Position numbers and translations under genes: made by a program. The notes under the pieces were generated by a model, which saw only the letters and a program-made list of their open reading frames with translations, did not search any database and was not told where the DNA came from. Positions 28,611-37,335 of a DNA stretch of 64,000 bases are shown piece after piece (position 1 is the first letter of the stretch; the number at the start of each line of letters is the position of its first letter). This stretch comes from Marmoricola endophyticus. Its GTDB lineage: Bacteria; Actinomycetota; Actinomycetes; Propionibacteriales; Nocardioidaceae. The stretch spans positions 2,741,217 to 2,805,216 of the forward strand of contig NZ_BMKQ01000001.1 in the NCBI RefSeq assembly GCF_014644415.1. The letters run 5' to 3'.

Positions 28611-28691
28611 ATGCTAGTTCGTGGCGAGGGTGCGTTGCTGAACCGCTGGCCGTTCGCAGCAGGCCAGGGGTTCAGCGACGTGCCCTAGGGT
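28611..28691. promoter_or_regulatory. Divergent promoters around an 18-bp-arm palindrome
   Basis: Minus-strand TAGCAT (28616-28611) serves the GT2 gene and plus-strand TAGGGT (28686-28691) the methyltransferase gene; both are leaderless in arrangement. Between them lies an inverted repeat: gttgctgaaccgctggcc (28634-28651), 10-nt spacer, complementary arm 28662-28679, with 16 of 18 pairs matching. Each arm covers one expected -35 region, so it looks like a shared operator. Confidence 0.5.
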
Positions 28692-28699
28692 CTCGGCCC

Positions 28700-29482
28700 A
28701 TGGGAGGCGAGTCCGAGCGGATCGACGCGGCCAACGTGTCGGCCTACGCCAGCGACGCCTCGGTCTCCCACTACGCGGCCCAGTCGTCTTTGCAGGTGGG
28801 GGAGAGGGCCGTGCTGGACGCCCTCGGTCTCGACCTGGCCGGCACCGACCTGCTGGACCTGGGGATCGGGGGTGGGCGGACCACCGCCGCGCTCGCCCCG
28901 CTGGTGGCCGGCTACGTCGGCCTCGACTACGTGCCCGAGCTGGCGGAGCGCGCACGGGCACGGTTCCCCGGGGTGCGCGTCGAGACCGGCGACGCCCGGG
29001 CTCTCGAGCACGAGGACGCGACGTTCGACCTCGTGCTGTTCAGCTTCAACGGGATCGACGGCGTCGCCCACGAGGACCGGCTGCAGATCCTGTCCGAGGT
29101 CCGTCGGGTCCTCCGCCCGGGCGGACGGTTCTGGTTCTCGGCGCACAACCGCGGCTGGTCGCGCTTCCACAGGCTGCCCTGGCAGGGACGCCCGAGACCG
29201 GGCCGGGTGATGCTGCGGAAGTCGTACGAGGCGTGGCGGGCGCGCGCGAACCGTCGACGCCTCAGGCCGCTCGAGGTGCACACCGACGAGTACGCGATCG
29301 TGAACGACGAGGCCCACGACTACGGCCTGCTTCTCTACTACGTCGCGCCGGAGGCCCAGGTGCGCCAGCTGGAGGCGGCGGGATTCGGCGACGTCCGCGT
29401 CTACGACCAGTGGGGGAGCCCGGTGGACGCCGGCTCGACCTCGCCGGAGTCGATCTGGCTGCACTACGTGGCGCGGTCCTGA
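28700..29482 (+). CDS. SAM-dependent methyltransferase (class I)
   Basis: A 260-residue methyltransferase. The SAM-binding motif I reads L-L-D-L-G-I-G-G-G-R-T (about 51-61), acidic loop G-L-D-Y-V-P-E, and motif IV F-D-L-V-L-F-S-F-N-G-I. The basic middle (H-R-L-P-W-Q-G-R-P-R-P) and aromatic C-terminus fit small-molecule or sugar methyltransferases. ATG 28700 follows TAGGGT by 8 nt. It overlaps the convergent GT gene by 19 bp. Substrate unknown; a sugar of this glycan is the likely target. Confidence 0.8.
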   Translation: MGGESERIDAANVSAYASDASVSHYAAQSSLQVGERAVLDALGLDLAGTDLLDLGIGGGRTTAALAPLVAGYVGLDYVPELAERARARFPGVRVETGDARALEHEDATFDLVLFSFNGIDGVAHEDRLQILSEVRRVLRPGGRFWFSAHNRGWSRFHRLPWQGRPRPGRVMLRKSYEAWRARANRRRLRPLEVHTDEYAIVNDEAHDYGLLLYYVAPEAQVRQLEAAGFGDVRVYDQWGSPVDAGSTSPESIWLHYVARS

Positions 29483-30384
29483 GGCCTCCGGCGGGTCCAC
29501 ACCCGGGCCAGCTGGTCGGCCAGCTCCGTCGCGGGGCGGGTCGGACGGCCCGCGACCCGGCGAGCAGCGCCGACCGCCGCGTTCACGAGCGAGGCGGCGC
29601 TCAGGCCGACCCGCAGCCGGGTCAGACCACCCCAGGTGCGCGCGTAGTGCAGGCGCGCGGTGGTCAGCCACGAGGCCCGCAGCGCCGGGTCCGAGGACGC
29701 CGCGCCCTCGTGCAGCACCGGAGTCGTGCCCAGGACCACCGAGCCGACGCCGCGCTGGTGCAGCCGGCGCTGCAGGTCGACCTCCTCGGCGTACATGAAG
29801 TACGTCTCGTCGAAACCACCGACGGCCGCGAAGTCCTGCGTGCGCATCAGCATCGCCTCGCCTGCGACCCAGTCGACGACGACCCGGCCACCGGCCGGCG
29901 GTGCGTCGACCTTCCCGATCGCCCGGCGGAACCAGCGCGCGTCCTGCCACCGGCCGAGGAACGAGACCCACTCGACGCTCTGGAAGCGTGCCCGCGGGAA
30001 GCGCTGCCCGCCCGTCATCCTCCCGCCGCACGAGACGTTGGGCGCGACCACGGCGGGCAGCTCCGGCAGCGCCCGGCCCACCAGCTCGTCGAGGAACCGC
30101 GACGGCACCTCGAGGTCGCTGTTGAGCACCAGCAGGAGCGGGTGGCGTGCCTCCCGCGCCCCGGTGTTGACCGCGCTGCCGAACCCGCCGTTGCGCTCTC
30201 GCCGCAGGACCGTGACGTCGTCGCGGTCGGGGAACGGCGCCGGTGAGCGGTCGTCGACCACGATCACCTGGAGCGGGTGCCGGGTCGGCTGGGTGAGCAG
30301 CTGCTCGACGAGGGCCAGTGCCGGAGCCGGGGAGCCGTAGTGAGGGATCACCGCCGTCACGCCGACAGCCGCCGCTTGCCTCAC
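29464..30384 (-). CDS. Glycosyltransferase family 2 (rhamnosyltransferase-like)
   Basis: A 306-residue GT-A enzyme with V-I-P-H-Y-G-S-P opening, V-V-D-D-R-S-P, N-G-G-F-G-S-A-V-N-T-G, V-L-N-S-D-L-E-V as the metal site and the F-M-Y-A-E-E-V-D-L-Q-R-R-L acceptor motif typical of WbbL-type rhamnosyltransferases. It is clearly paralogous to the enzyme at 53948-54913. GTG 30384 stands 6 nt after TACGAT. dTDP-rhamnose made by the rml genes is a plausible donor. Confidence 0.85.
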   Translation of the reverse strand: MRQAAAVGVTAVIPHYGSPAPALALVEQLLTQPTRHPLQVIVVDDRSPAPFPDRDDVTVLRRERNGGFGSAVNTGAREARHPLLLVLNSDLEVPSRFLDELVGRALPELPAVVAPNVSCGGRMTGGQRFPRARFQSVEWVSFLGRWQDARWFRRAIGKVDAPPAGGRVVVDWVAGEAMLMRTQDFAAVGGFDETYFMYAEEVDLQRRLHQRGVGSVVLGTTPVLHEGAASSDPALRASWLTTARLHYARTWGGLTRLRVGLSAASLVNAAVGAARRVAGRPTRPATELADQLARVWTRRRPQDRAT

Positions 30385-30424
30385 CGCGGCATCGTACGAG
30401 CCGTCCGTCGCCTAGGTTGGCCTC
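30385..30424. promoter_or_regulatory. 40-bp divergent leaderless promoters
   Basis: Minus-strand TACGAT (30396-30391) lies 6 nt before GTG 30384, and plus-strand TAGGTT (30413-30418) lies 6 nt before GTG 30425. As at 13116-13147, each promoter extends into the other gene. Confidence 0.5.
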
Positions 30425-31045
30425 GTGCGCCGCCTGGTCCTCGCCCCTCACATGGACGACGAGTCGCTGGGCTGCGGCGGTCTGCTGGCGAAGCACCCCG
30501 AGGAGTGCTCGGTCGTGGTCGTCACCGACAGCGGCGAGCAGCGGCGCGAGGAGCACGCGCGGGCGCTGGAGATCCTCGGCGTCGGTGAGTCGGTCGCGCT
30601 GGGGCTGCGCGACGGCGAGGCGCAGCTGCACATGGCCGACCTGGTGCGCCGCCTCGACGATGTCCTGCGCGAGCTGCGGCCCGACGAGGTCTACCTGCCG
30701 TTCCCGTCGCTGCACCAGGACCACATCGCGGTCTACGAGGCCGGGATGCGCGCCTGCCGGATCTCGATGAGCCCCGACCACTGGCTGCCGTCGACGGTGC
30801 TCGTCTACGACATCGCGGTCTACGACCTCAACCTCTACCCGTCGGACCTGACCTGGAACACCTTCGAGCGGCTGACGGAGGAGCAGGTCGACCGCAAGGT
30901 GGCCGCGTGCGAGGCCTACGCCTCGGAGAACCCGGGCGGCGACCACCCGATGAGCAGCGTCAAGCAGATCGCCGGCGCGGTCGGCAAGGTGCGGCTGGTG
31001 CCGTACGCCGAGCAGTACGCCCTGGTCCGCCACATCCGGCGGTGA
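30425..31045 (+). CDS. PIG-L family deacetylase
   Basis: A 206-residue zinc-dependent amidase-type deacetylase. It shows the metal-binding P-H-M-D-D-E (8-13) and the distal H-Q-D-H (97-100), with D-S-G-E after the third strand. The family removes N-acetyl groups from amino sugars (for example in mycothiol or glycan synthesis). Here it precedes WbqC by 6 bp within the glycan locus, so an N-acetylated sugar nucleotide or glycan intermediate is the likely substrate; MshB is the other possibility but its usual neighbours are absent. Confidence 0.82.
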   Translation: MRRLVLAPHMDDESLGCGGLLAKHPEECSVVVVTDSGEQRREEHARALEILGVGESVALGLRDGEAQLHMADLVRRLDDVLRELRPDEVYLPFPSLHQDHIAVYEAGMRACRISMSPDHWLPSTVLVYDIAVYDLNLYPSDLTWNTFERLTEEQVDRKVAACEAYASENPGGDHPMSSVKQIAGAVGKVRLVPYAEQYALVRHIRR

Positions 31046-31051
31046 GGGCCG

Positions 31052-31690
31052 GTGATCGTGGCGATCCACCAGCCGGACCTGCTGCCGTACTCCGGCTTCT
31101 GGTTCAAGATGGCGACCTCGGACGTGTTCGTCGTCGCGGTGCACGACCAGTTCCAGAAGCACGGCTACCAGCGCCGGGTGACGATGCGGGAGGCGTGGTG
31201 CTCCCACCGGCTGGTCGGCAAGCCGTCGCTGGTGCCGATCGACGACGTCGAGGTGGCGGAGGGCTGGCAGCAGCACCTGTGCGACGTGATCCGCGGCCGC
31301 TACACCGGTGCCCGGCACTGGCGTGACCGGGGCGGCGAGCTGCTGGAGCGGATCTCCGCGTGCACGGGCACGACCCTCGACGAGGTGAACCTCTCGATGA
31401 TCCGGGCCGTGCGCGACCTGCTGGGCATCGGGACCGAGCTCGTCGTCACCGCGCCGCCCCGGCAGGCGGGCATCGACCGGCTGATCGAGCAGGTCGCCAC
31501 GGTCGGCGGCACCGAGTACGTCTCCGGTGCGGGCGGGGCCGCCTACCTCGGCGCCGACGCCGACGAGCGGTTCGCCGACCACGGCATCACGTTGCGCTGG
31601 TCGGCGCACGTGCCCGCCTCGCCGGACTCGATCGTCACCGTGCTGATGGACCACGACGACCCGATGGACGTCGTACGCCGCACCGCCTGA
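31052..31690 (+). CDS. WbqC-family protein
   Basis: A 212-residue protein with the WbqC signature at its start (A-I-H-Q-P-D-L-L-P-Y-S-G-F-W-F-K-M, residues 4-20) and K-H-G-Y-Q-R-R and A-Y-L-G strings later. WbqC genes occur in O-antigen and other glycan clusters and are thought to act in making modified amino sugars, but the reaction has not been settled. It is in one unit with the PIG-L deacetylase. The start is GTG 31052. Confidence 0.82.
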   Translation: MIVAIHQPDLLPYSGFWFKMATSDVFVVAVHDQFQKHGYQRRVTMREAWCSHRLVGKPSLVPIDDVEVAEGWQQHLCDVIRGRYTGARHWRDRGGELLERISACTGTTLDEVNLSMIRAVRDLLGIGTELVVTAPPRQAGIDRLIEQVATVGGTEYVSGAGGAAYLGADADERFADHGITLRWSAHVPASPDSIVTVLMDHDDPMDVVRRTA

Positions 31691-31720
31691 CCGGGCTCGT
31701 GCTGGTCGGGCTCGGTACTC

Positions 31721-31768
31721 GAGGTGGTCGAGCCCGACCGAGCGTCAGCGAGGGAGGACGTCGAGACC
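31721..31768 (+). repeat. Dispersed GGTGGTCGAG...GTCGAGACC element
   Basis: 48 bp starting GAGGTGGTCGAG and ending GACGTCGAGACC, nearly identical to the reverse complement of 7799-7848. It fills the gap between convergent WbqC and a GT gene and ends 2 nt before that gene's stop codon. Confidence 0.75.
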
Positions 31769-31770
31769 CC

Positions 31771-32793
31771 TCACAGCTGCGACAGCAGCACCGCGAGCCG
31801 CTCGGCCCCCGCCTCCGGCGAGAACCGCTGCTCCCACCGGAGCCGTGACGCCTGCCGGGCCGCCTCACGCTGCTCGGCGGAAGCGCGGAGTGCGTCGCCG
31901 ACGACCCGCGCCAGGTCCACGGCGTCGTCCGCGCGCGCCACCCAGGGGTGCTCCGCCCCGGCGACCTCCGGCAGCGCCCCGGCGTCCGAGATCACGAACG
32001 GGACGCCGCTGCCCATCGCCTCGGCCGCCACCAGTCCGAACGGCTCGGCCCAGGTGGACGGGAACACGGCCAGGTCGACGCGGTCGAAGAAGTCGTCGCG
32101 ATCGATCCAGCCGACCCGGTCGACCGCGTCGCCGAGAGGCGCGAGAGCGGCCTCCACGACCTGCACGTCCTCGGCGGTGCCGAAGCGCGCCTCGCCCGCG
32201 ACCAGGAGCCGGGCGCTCAGACCCTCGTCCCGCAGGCGGCGGACGGCGCGAGCGAGGAGGTGGACACCCTTGTCGACGGTCGTCCTGCCGAGGAAGCCGA
32301 TCGTGGGCGACTCGGGCAGCGGCGCGGCCGGGCGGAGCACGAGCGGCTCCGTCCAGTTCGGCAGCACCGCCGTGTGGCCGACTCGCGCACCCATCGACTC
32401 GGACGGCACGACGACCGCTCGCGCTCCTCGGACCGCGAGCAGGCGTGCGCCCTTCTGAGGGCCCTCGGGCTCCCGGTGCAGGTGCACCACGCGGTCCCGG
32501 TGCCCCGCGGTCGCGGCCGCCGGGAGCAGCCCGTTGCACCACAGCAGCCCCTGCCGTTCCCGCCGGTCCCAGGCGCGGAGTGCGACGGCGTACGAGCGTC
32601 GGTCGCGGACGTCGAGCGTGACGACCGCGAGACCGGTCGCCGACGCGGCCTCGACCAGACCCGAGGGGTGCCGCGGTCCCACGACGGTGACCCCGTGGCC
32701 GAGGGAGCGTGTCGCCTCGGCGAGGTGCAGCAGCATGACCTCCCCGCCGCCCAGGTCGCCGTTGGTGGTGGCGATCGTGAGGTGACCGCTCAC
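31771..32793 (-). CDS. Glycosyltransferase family 4
   Basis: A 340-residue GT-B enzyme: G-D-L-G-G-G-E near the start, the V-P-S-E-S-M hinge, I-G-F-L-G-R-T-T-V-D-K-G-V-H at the second domain and [20 protein letters not shown] as the donor site (E-P-F-G-L-x-x-x-E). It is last in a four-gene operon beginning at 37263. Its GTG overlaps the polymerase gene stop by 4 nt. Confidence 0.85.
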   Translation of the reverse strand: MSGHLTIATTNGDLGGGEVMLLHLAEATRSLGHGVTVVGPRHPSGLVEAASATGLAVVTLDVRDRRSYAVALRAWDRRERQGLLWCNGLLPAAATAGHRDRVVHLHREPEGPQKGARLLAVRGARAVVVPSESMGARVGHTAVLPNWTEPLVLRPAAPLPESPTIGFLGRTTVDKGVHLLARAVRRLRDEGLSARLLVAGEARFGTAEDVQVVEAALAPLGDAVDRVGWIDRDDFFDRVDLAVFPSTWAEPFGLVAAEAMGSGVPFVISDAGALPEVAGAEHPWVARADDAVDLARVVGDALRASAEQREAARQASRLRWEQRFSPEAGAERLAVLLSQL

Positions 32794-33962
32794 GTCGGTG
32801 CGGGTGGGGGATCGGGCGGGCGAGCGGTCAGCAGGTGGTGCATCGCCGCACCGATGGCGATGGCGGCCGGGAGCTCGAGAAGCACCTCGCCGAGGTTCAC
32901 CGCGACGACCGCCGCGCAGATGATCGCGCCCTCGAGCCAGCCGTTGCGCCGGGGCACCGGCATCCGGAGCAGTGAGACGAAGACGGTGACGGCCAGGACC
33001 GCGAGGATCCCGATCAGGACCCAGCCGCCCTCACGCTGGGCCGCGAGATAGCTGGAGTGGTAGAAGAACCGGTCCGACCCGAGGTTCACCTGGGCGGTCC
33101 CCGCACCGCTGCCGAACCACGGGGAGGCCGCGACGTCGACCTTCTCCTGGGCCAGGAGCCGGTCCCGGAGGGCGTCGCTCCCGGTGCGGTCGGAGAACAG
33201 GCCGAGCAGACTCGTCTCGCGGGGGATGGTGGACACGACGTACGCGTAGACGGCGACGATCGGGATGCTGAACGCGGGGCGTACGCGACGACCGGTCAGC
33301 ACCCACGCGCCGGCGAACACCGCGGCGAGCAGAGAGGTCCGGGAGAGGGTCAGCACGACCGCGACCGCCACCACCACGGCCACGACCCGCCGCAGCCAGG
33401 TCCGGTCGCCGGCACCGACGGCGACGCACCCGAGGACCGTGAGGACGTAGCCGGCGAGGTTCGGGTCGCCGAGGGTCCCGCTCAGCCGGCCGACGTAGGT
33501 GTCCGGGCCGAGGCCGGCGACGGTGAGGGCGACGGTCAGCACCAGACCCACGCCCAGCCCTCGCGCGGCGGAGGGGAGGTGGATCCGCCCGGACGCGACG
33601 AAGATCGCGAGCACCGCCCACAGCCCGAGGTGGAGGAGGCGGCGGTAGGGCGCCAGGTCGTTGTGGGCGGAGACGAGGGCGAGCCATACCGGCACCGCCA
33701 GGACCAGCAGGACGAACCAGGTCGGCAGCTTCGCCGGGACGGCCGGTCGGCGGAAGGCGGCGAGCGCGCAGAGCGCGCCGGGGGCGATCTCGTTCGCGGG
33801 CAGGCCGAGCCCCGGGACGAGGAGCGCCGGGAAGGCGAGGAGCACGAACGCCGCGAAGTCGGGGAGGTGCAGGTCCTTGCTGCGGTCCTCGACGTCGGGC
33901 CTGACGCCGTACGCGTTCTGCGTGCGCCGGGTCGTCCGGCCCTCGACGACGCGGTCGTTCAC
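32790..33962 (-). CDS. O-antigen ligase / Wzy-like polymerase
   Basis: A 390-residue polytopic membrane protein with about ten hydrophobic segments. The large loop before the last helices has the Wzy_C/WaaL hallmarks: R-D-R-L-L-A, then P-W-F-G-S-G-A-G and H-S-S-Y-L-A-A-Q-R-E-G-G-W. The family either polymerises repeat units or ligates glycans; in a locus with Wzz and LCP proteins polymerase is the more likely role. GTG 33962 and the stop both overlap neighbours as GTGA. Confidence 0.85.
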   Translation of the reverse strand: MNDRVVEGRTTRRTQNAYGVRPDVEDRSKDLHLPDFAAFVLLAFPALLVPGLGLPANEIAPGALCALAAFRRPAVPAKLPTWFVLLVLAVPVWLALVSAHNDLAPYRRLLHLGLWAVLAIFVASGRIHLPSAARGLGVGLVLTVALTVAGLGPDTYVGRLSGTLGDPNLAGYVLTVLGCVAVGAGDRTWLRRVVAVVVAVAVVLTLSRTSLLAAVFAGAWVLTGRRVRPAFSIPIVAVYAYVVSTIPRETSLLGLFSDRTGSDALRDRLLAQEKVDVAASPWFGSGAGTAQVNLGSDRFFYHSSYLAAQREGGWVLIGILAVLAVTVFVSLLRMPVPRRNGWLEGAIICAAVVAVNLGEVLLELPAAIAIGAAMHHLLTARPPDPPPAPT

Positions 33963-35026
33963 CCCAGCACCCCGTCGTACACGGCCGCGATCCTGGCCGT
34001 CATCGCGGCCACCGACGGCCAGCCCTCGGGCAGCGCCGGGCGGGTCCCCCGGTCGAGTCCCTGGCTGGCGAGCACGGCAGCCACCGTAGTCGGGTCCTCG
34101 GGGTCGACCAGGCACCTCTCCGGGACCAGCTCGGGGTTGCCGCCGACGGGGGAGGCGACGACCCCGACGCCGCGGGCGAGGCCGTCGAGGATCGCGTACG
34201 AGCAGTTCTCCCAGACCGAGAGCTGGGCGAGCACATCGGCCTCGGCGAGCAGCGGGCCGGCGTCGACGTGTCCCGGCAGGTCGACGCGGTCGCCGAGACC
34301 GAGGCGGGACACCTGGGCCCGGAGGTCGCCCTCGAGCGGCCCGGTGCCGGCGAGGGTGAGCCGCGCGGCCGGGTGCTCGGCCGCCAGCAGGGCGAACCCG
34401 TCGAGGAGGCGGTCGAGGCGCTTCTCCGGCGCCAGGCGGGCGAGGCTGACGACGTGCGGGCCAGGGGCGTGGGCGGCGCTGCGAGACGACGCGTCGACGC
34501 CGTTCGGGACCACGGCGGTGGTCAGCCGCGGCGGCAGCCGCCACTTCGTCAGGGCGGCGTCGAGGGTGGCGTGGGAGACCGCGACGAAGCCGTCCGTACG
34601 ACGCAGCCGGAGCCGGTGCAGGCGTGCCTTGAGCGCCGACCGCGCGGTCGAGCGGTGGTAGACGAGGTCGTCGGCGGCGATGCCGTGCTCGGTGGTGACC
34701 AGCCGCTGACCCCGCTGCTTGCCGAGGGAGGCGACGACGTCGGCGTACGAGAGGTGGCTGTGCACGACGGCCGGTCGCAGCCGGCGCTGCGCGCGACGCA
34801 GGGCGACGAGGGATGCCGCCAGGCCGTGTGCCGGGCCGATCCGGTCCACGACGACCTCGGCGCCCGCGCCCCGCAGCACGCCCACGACCGGGCCGTCGGG
34901 CACGAGGAACACGACCCGGTAGCCCGGGATCTCGACGCGTGCGACGTCGGCGGCGTGGCGGGCGACACCGCCGAGATCCGAGACCGGCAGTACCCACAGC
35001 ACGGTCGGTGGGGCGCTCAGAACCAC
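33959..35026 (-). CDS. Glycosyltransferase family 4
   Basis: A 355-residue GT-B enzyme: S-D-L-G-G-V-A-R-H near residue 16, V-H-S-H-L-S-Y-A-D, V-P-N-G-V-D, the R-L-A-P-E-K-R-L-D-R-L-L donor-domain start, and W-E-N-C-S-Y-A-I-L-D-G-L-A-R-G at the donor site. GTG 35026 overlaps the preceding gene by 10 bp and has GGAGGAG touching it, so the exact start is not certain. It is third from last in its operon. Confidence 0.83.
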   Translation of the reverse strand: MVLSAPPTVLWVLPVSDLGGVARHAADVARVEIPGYRVVFLVPDGPVVGVLRGAGAEVVVDRIGPAHGLAASLVALRRAQRRLRPAVVHSHLSYADVVASLGKQRGQRLVTTEHGIAADDLVYHRSTARSALKARLHRLRLRRTDGFVAVSHATLDAALTKWRLPPRLTTAVVPNGVDASSRSAAHAPGPHVVSLARLAPEKRLDRLLDGFALLAAEHPAARLTLAGTGPLEGDLRAQVSRLGLGDRVDLPGHVDAGPLLAEADVLAQLSVWENCSYAILDGLARGVGVVASPVGGNPELVPERCLVDPEDPTTVAAVLASQGLDRGTRPALPEGWPSVAAMTARIAAVYDGVLG

Positions 35027-37263
35027 TCCTCCAACCGCTCGAGGGCGGTCCAGAAGCCCTCGCCGTCGTTGACGTGGCCCTGCCAGATCTCCGGGATGAA
35101 GCCGGCCCGCGGCGCGAGCCGGTCGAGCTGCTCGGCCAACACCGGCCAGTCCACGTCGCCCTCACCCACTTGCACACCCTCGCCGTCGACGCCGGTCGCG
35201 TCGACGAGGTGCAGGTGCTCGGTGTGCGGGGCGAGGGTGTCGACGACCTCGGTGAAGGGCACGTCCAGCCATGTGGCGGCCAGCCTGGAGTGCGACACGT
35301 CGAGCACCAGCCGGCGCTCGTGGGCGCGGGCGAACGCGGCGGTGTCGTCGGGTCGGACGAAGAGGTTGCAGTAGAGCTGGCCGCCCAGGTACCAGGGGTA
35401 CGGCGGCAGCGTCTGCGCGCAGAGACGTACGCCGGCGTCGTCGACCTGCGCGAGCCCGTCGGCGACCCGCTCGTAGAGCGCCGGCAGCTGCGAGGGGTGC
35501 AGGTGCGCGTCGTGGGTGAATCCGCCGAGGCTGGCGATCACGACGGGCGCGTCGTCGAGGGTGAACCGCGGGGTCAGCGCCCGGGTCAGGTCGACGACGC
35601 GCTGCAGCTCGGCGATCGAGCGGCGCCAGTGGTCGTCGTCGGAGGAGGCCAGGTTGAGCAGGAAGTCGCCGGCGAACAGGTCCGGGCTGTGCACGGCCAG
35701 GCCGAGCGGCTGGCGCTCGGTGAACACGCCCGCAGGGTCGATCTCGAGGTCCTTGTAGGACAGGTGCAGCTCGAGGAAGTCGGGGTTCGACATCGCGGCG
35801 AGCGGGCCCGCGTCGTGGTAGCGCACCGGCAGCCCCCACGGGCGCCGGAAGCGGTAGCGGCGCGCCCGGGCGCCGCCCTCCTCCAGGTCGGCGGCGTAGA
35901 AGTAGTCGCCGGCGGCCAGGTCGCGCCGCGCGGTCCGACCGACCAGGCGGTCGAGGGCGTTGGGCTGCAGACCTCGGCCGGGGGAGCGGACGTCGACCGC
36001 GTCCGCGGCGATCGTCTCCCCTGCGGCGACCGGGCGCGCGGCGACCAGGCTCTTGGCGAGGTTGACCCGGTTCATCCGCTCCCCGGTCGAGACCGAGCGC
36101 GGCGCGTTGCTCCCCATCGCCTCCTCGAGCTCGCGCACACGGCGGACCATCGCGGCGAACTCGTCGGGCAGCAGGCTGACCTTGTGGTCGTTGCCCTCCA
36201 GGTCGCGGTCGGTGGTGAAGTGCTTCTCGACCACCACCGCACCGAGCGCGACCGCCGCCAGCGGGACGTGGAACCCGCGCTCGTGCCCGGAGTAGCCCAC
36301 CGGGCAGCGCCCGATCTCGGCCAGCCGCTGCAGGTAGCGGAGGTTCACGTCCTTGTACGGCGCGGGGTACGTCGACTGGCAGTGCAGTAGCGAGTACGCG
36401 ACCCCGGTCTCGCGCAGCACCGCCACGGACTCCCGGATCTCGCCCTCGGTGGCCATGCCGGTGGAGACGACCATCGGGAGACCCGTGGCCGCCATCCGCC
36501 GCAGCAGGTCGTGGTTGGTGAGGTCGGCCGAGGCGACCTTGAGCGCGTCGACGCCGTACTCCGCCAGCCGGTCGACGCTGAGCGGGTCCCAGGCCGTGCA
36601 CATCAGTCCGACCCCGGCCGCGCGAGCGTGGTCGAAGACCTGGGCCAGCTGGTTGGCCGAGAGGTTGTACCTCGCCAGCAGGTCCAGCGTGTACTGCGGG
36701 CCGAGGTCCTCACCGGCGCTGGCCCCGTCCGCCTGGCGGTACGTCGCGTCCAGGTCACGCAGCTGGAACTTCACCACGTCGGCCCCGGCCTCGACCGAGC
36801 GGTCGACCAGCTCCTTGGCGAACGCGACCGACCCCTGGTGGTTGATGCCGATCTCGCTGACCATCAGGGCCGGGCGGCCCGGACCGACCGCGTGCCGACC
36901 GATCCGCAGCTCGTCGCCTGTGTCGACGGCGATCGCGACCAGCCGGCCGAGGTCGTCGACCAGCGGGACGTGACCCACGCCGTCGCCGAACAGCGGCCGC
37001 ACGTCGCCGGGAGGGGTGCGCTCGTGCGCCGAGCGGACCGCCCGGTTGGCGACCGTGAGCACCGGCGCCTCGAGGTCGACGGTGCTGCCGTTCGCGCTCA
37101 CCCAGCGTCGGAAGTCGCCGTCCGACATCGCGCCCTCGAGGTGACCGTCGCCGGTGACGACGAACACGATGCGCGCCCGGTTGGCCGTGACCGCCTCGAG
37201 AGCCTGGAGGACGGTGTCCTCTGTGTCGACGACGTACGGCGCCACGTGTCGCTCGATGAGCAC
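35017..37263 (-). CDS. Four-domain nonulosonate synthase: CBS + NeuB + SAF + TIM barrel
   Basis: A 748-residue protein. Residues 1-120 form a CBS pair (M-S-D-G-D-F-R-R, H-V-P-L-V-D-D). From about 130 to 390 is a NeuB-type synthase (V-S-E-I-G-I-N-H-Q-G, A-D-V-V-K-F-Q, G-Y-S-G-H-E, V-E-K-H-F-T-T-D), which condenses phosphoenolpyruvate with a six-carbon amino sugar. Residues 400-470 are a SAF domain (S-L-V-A-A-R, R-S-P-G-R-G-L). From 485 to the end is a sugar-isomerase-like TIM barrel (H-S-P-D, D-V-S-H-S-R, E-I-W-Q-G-H). GTG 37263 follows TAGACT by 6 nt. It is first in an operon with two GTs and the polymerase. The N- and C-terminal additions suggest regulated or channelled synthesis. Confidence 0.85.
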   Translation of the reverse strand: MLIERHVAPYVVDTEDTVLQALEAVTANRARIVFVVTGDGHLEGAMSDGDFRRWVSANGSTVDLEAPVLTVANRAVRSAHERTPPGDVRPLFGDGVGHVPLVDDLGRLVAIAVDTGDELRIGRHAVGPGRPALMVSEIGINHQGSVAFAKELVDRSVEAGADVVKFQLRDLDATYRQADGASAGEDLGPQYTLDLLARYNLSANQLAQVFDHARAAGVGLMCTAWDPLSVDRLAEYGVDALKVASADLTNHDLLRRMAATGLPMVVSTGMATEGEIRESVAVLRETGVAYSLLHCQSTYPAPYKDVNLRYLQRLAEIGRCPVGYSGHERGFHVPLAAVALGAVVVEKHFTTDRDLEGNDHKVSLLPDEFAAMVRRVRELEEAMGSNAPRSVSTGERMNRVNLAKSLVAARPVAAGETIAADAVDVRSPGRGLQPNALDRLVGRTARRDLAAGDYFYAADLEEGGARARRYRFRRPWGLPVRYHDAGPLAAMSNPDFLELHLSYKDLEIDPAGVFTERQPLGLAVHSPDLFAGDFLLNLASSDDDHWRRSIAELQRVVDLTRALTPRFTLDDAPVVIASLGGFTHDAHLHPSQLPALYERVADGLAQVDDAGVRLCAQTLPPYPWYLGGQLYCNLFVRPDDTAAFARAHERRLVLDVSHSRLAATWLDVPFTEVVDTLAPHTEHLHLVDATGVDGEGVQVGEGDVDWPVLAEQLDRLAPRAGFIPEIWQGHVNDGEGFWTALERLEEWF

Positions 37264-37269
37264 CGGGCG

Positions 37270-37275
37270 AGTCTA
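37270..37275 (-). promoter_or_regulatory. -10 box of the nonulosonate operon
   Basis: TAGACT on the minus strand, 6 nt before GTG 37263, no RBS. Confidence 0.5.
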
Positions 37276-37335
37276 GGTGGCCCCGGTCCTCGGCCGGCCC
37301 GGCCCGAGCCCCGCCCCGGTGGTCGAGCTGTTCTC

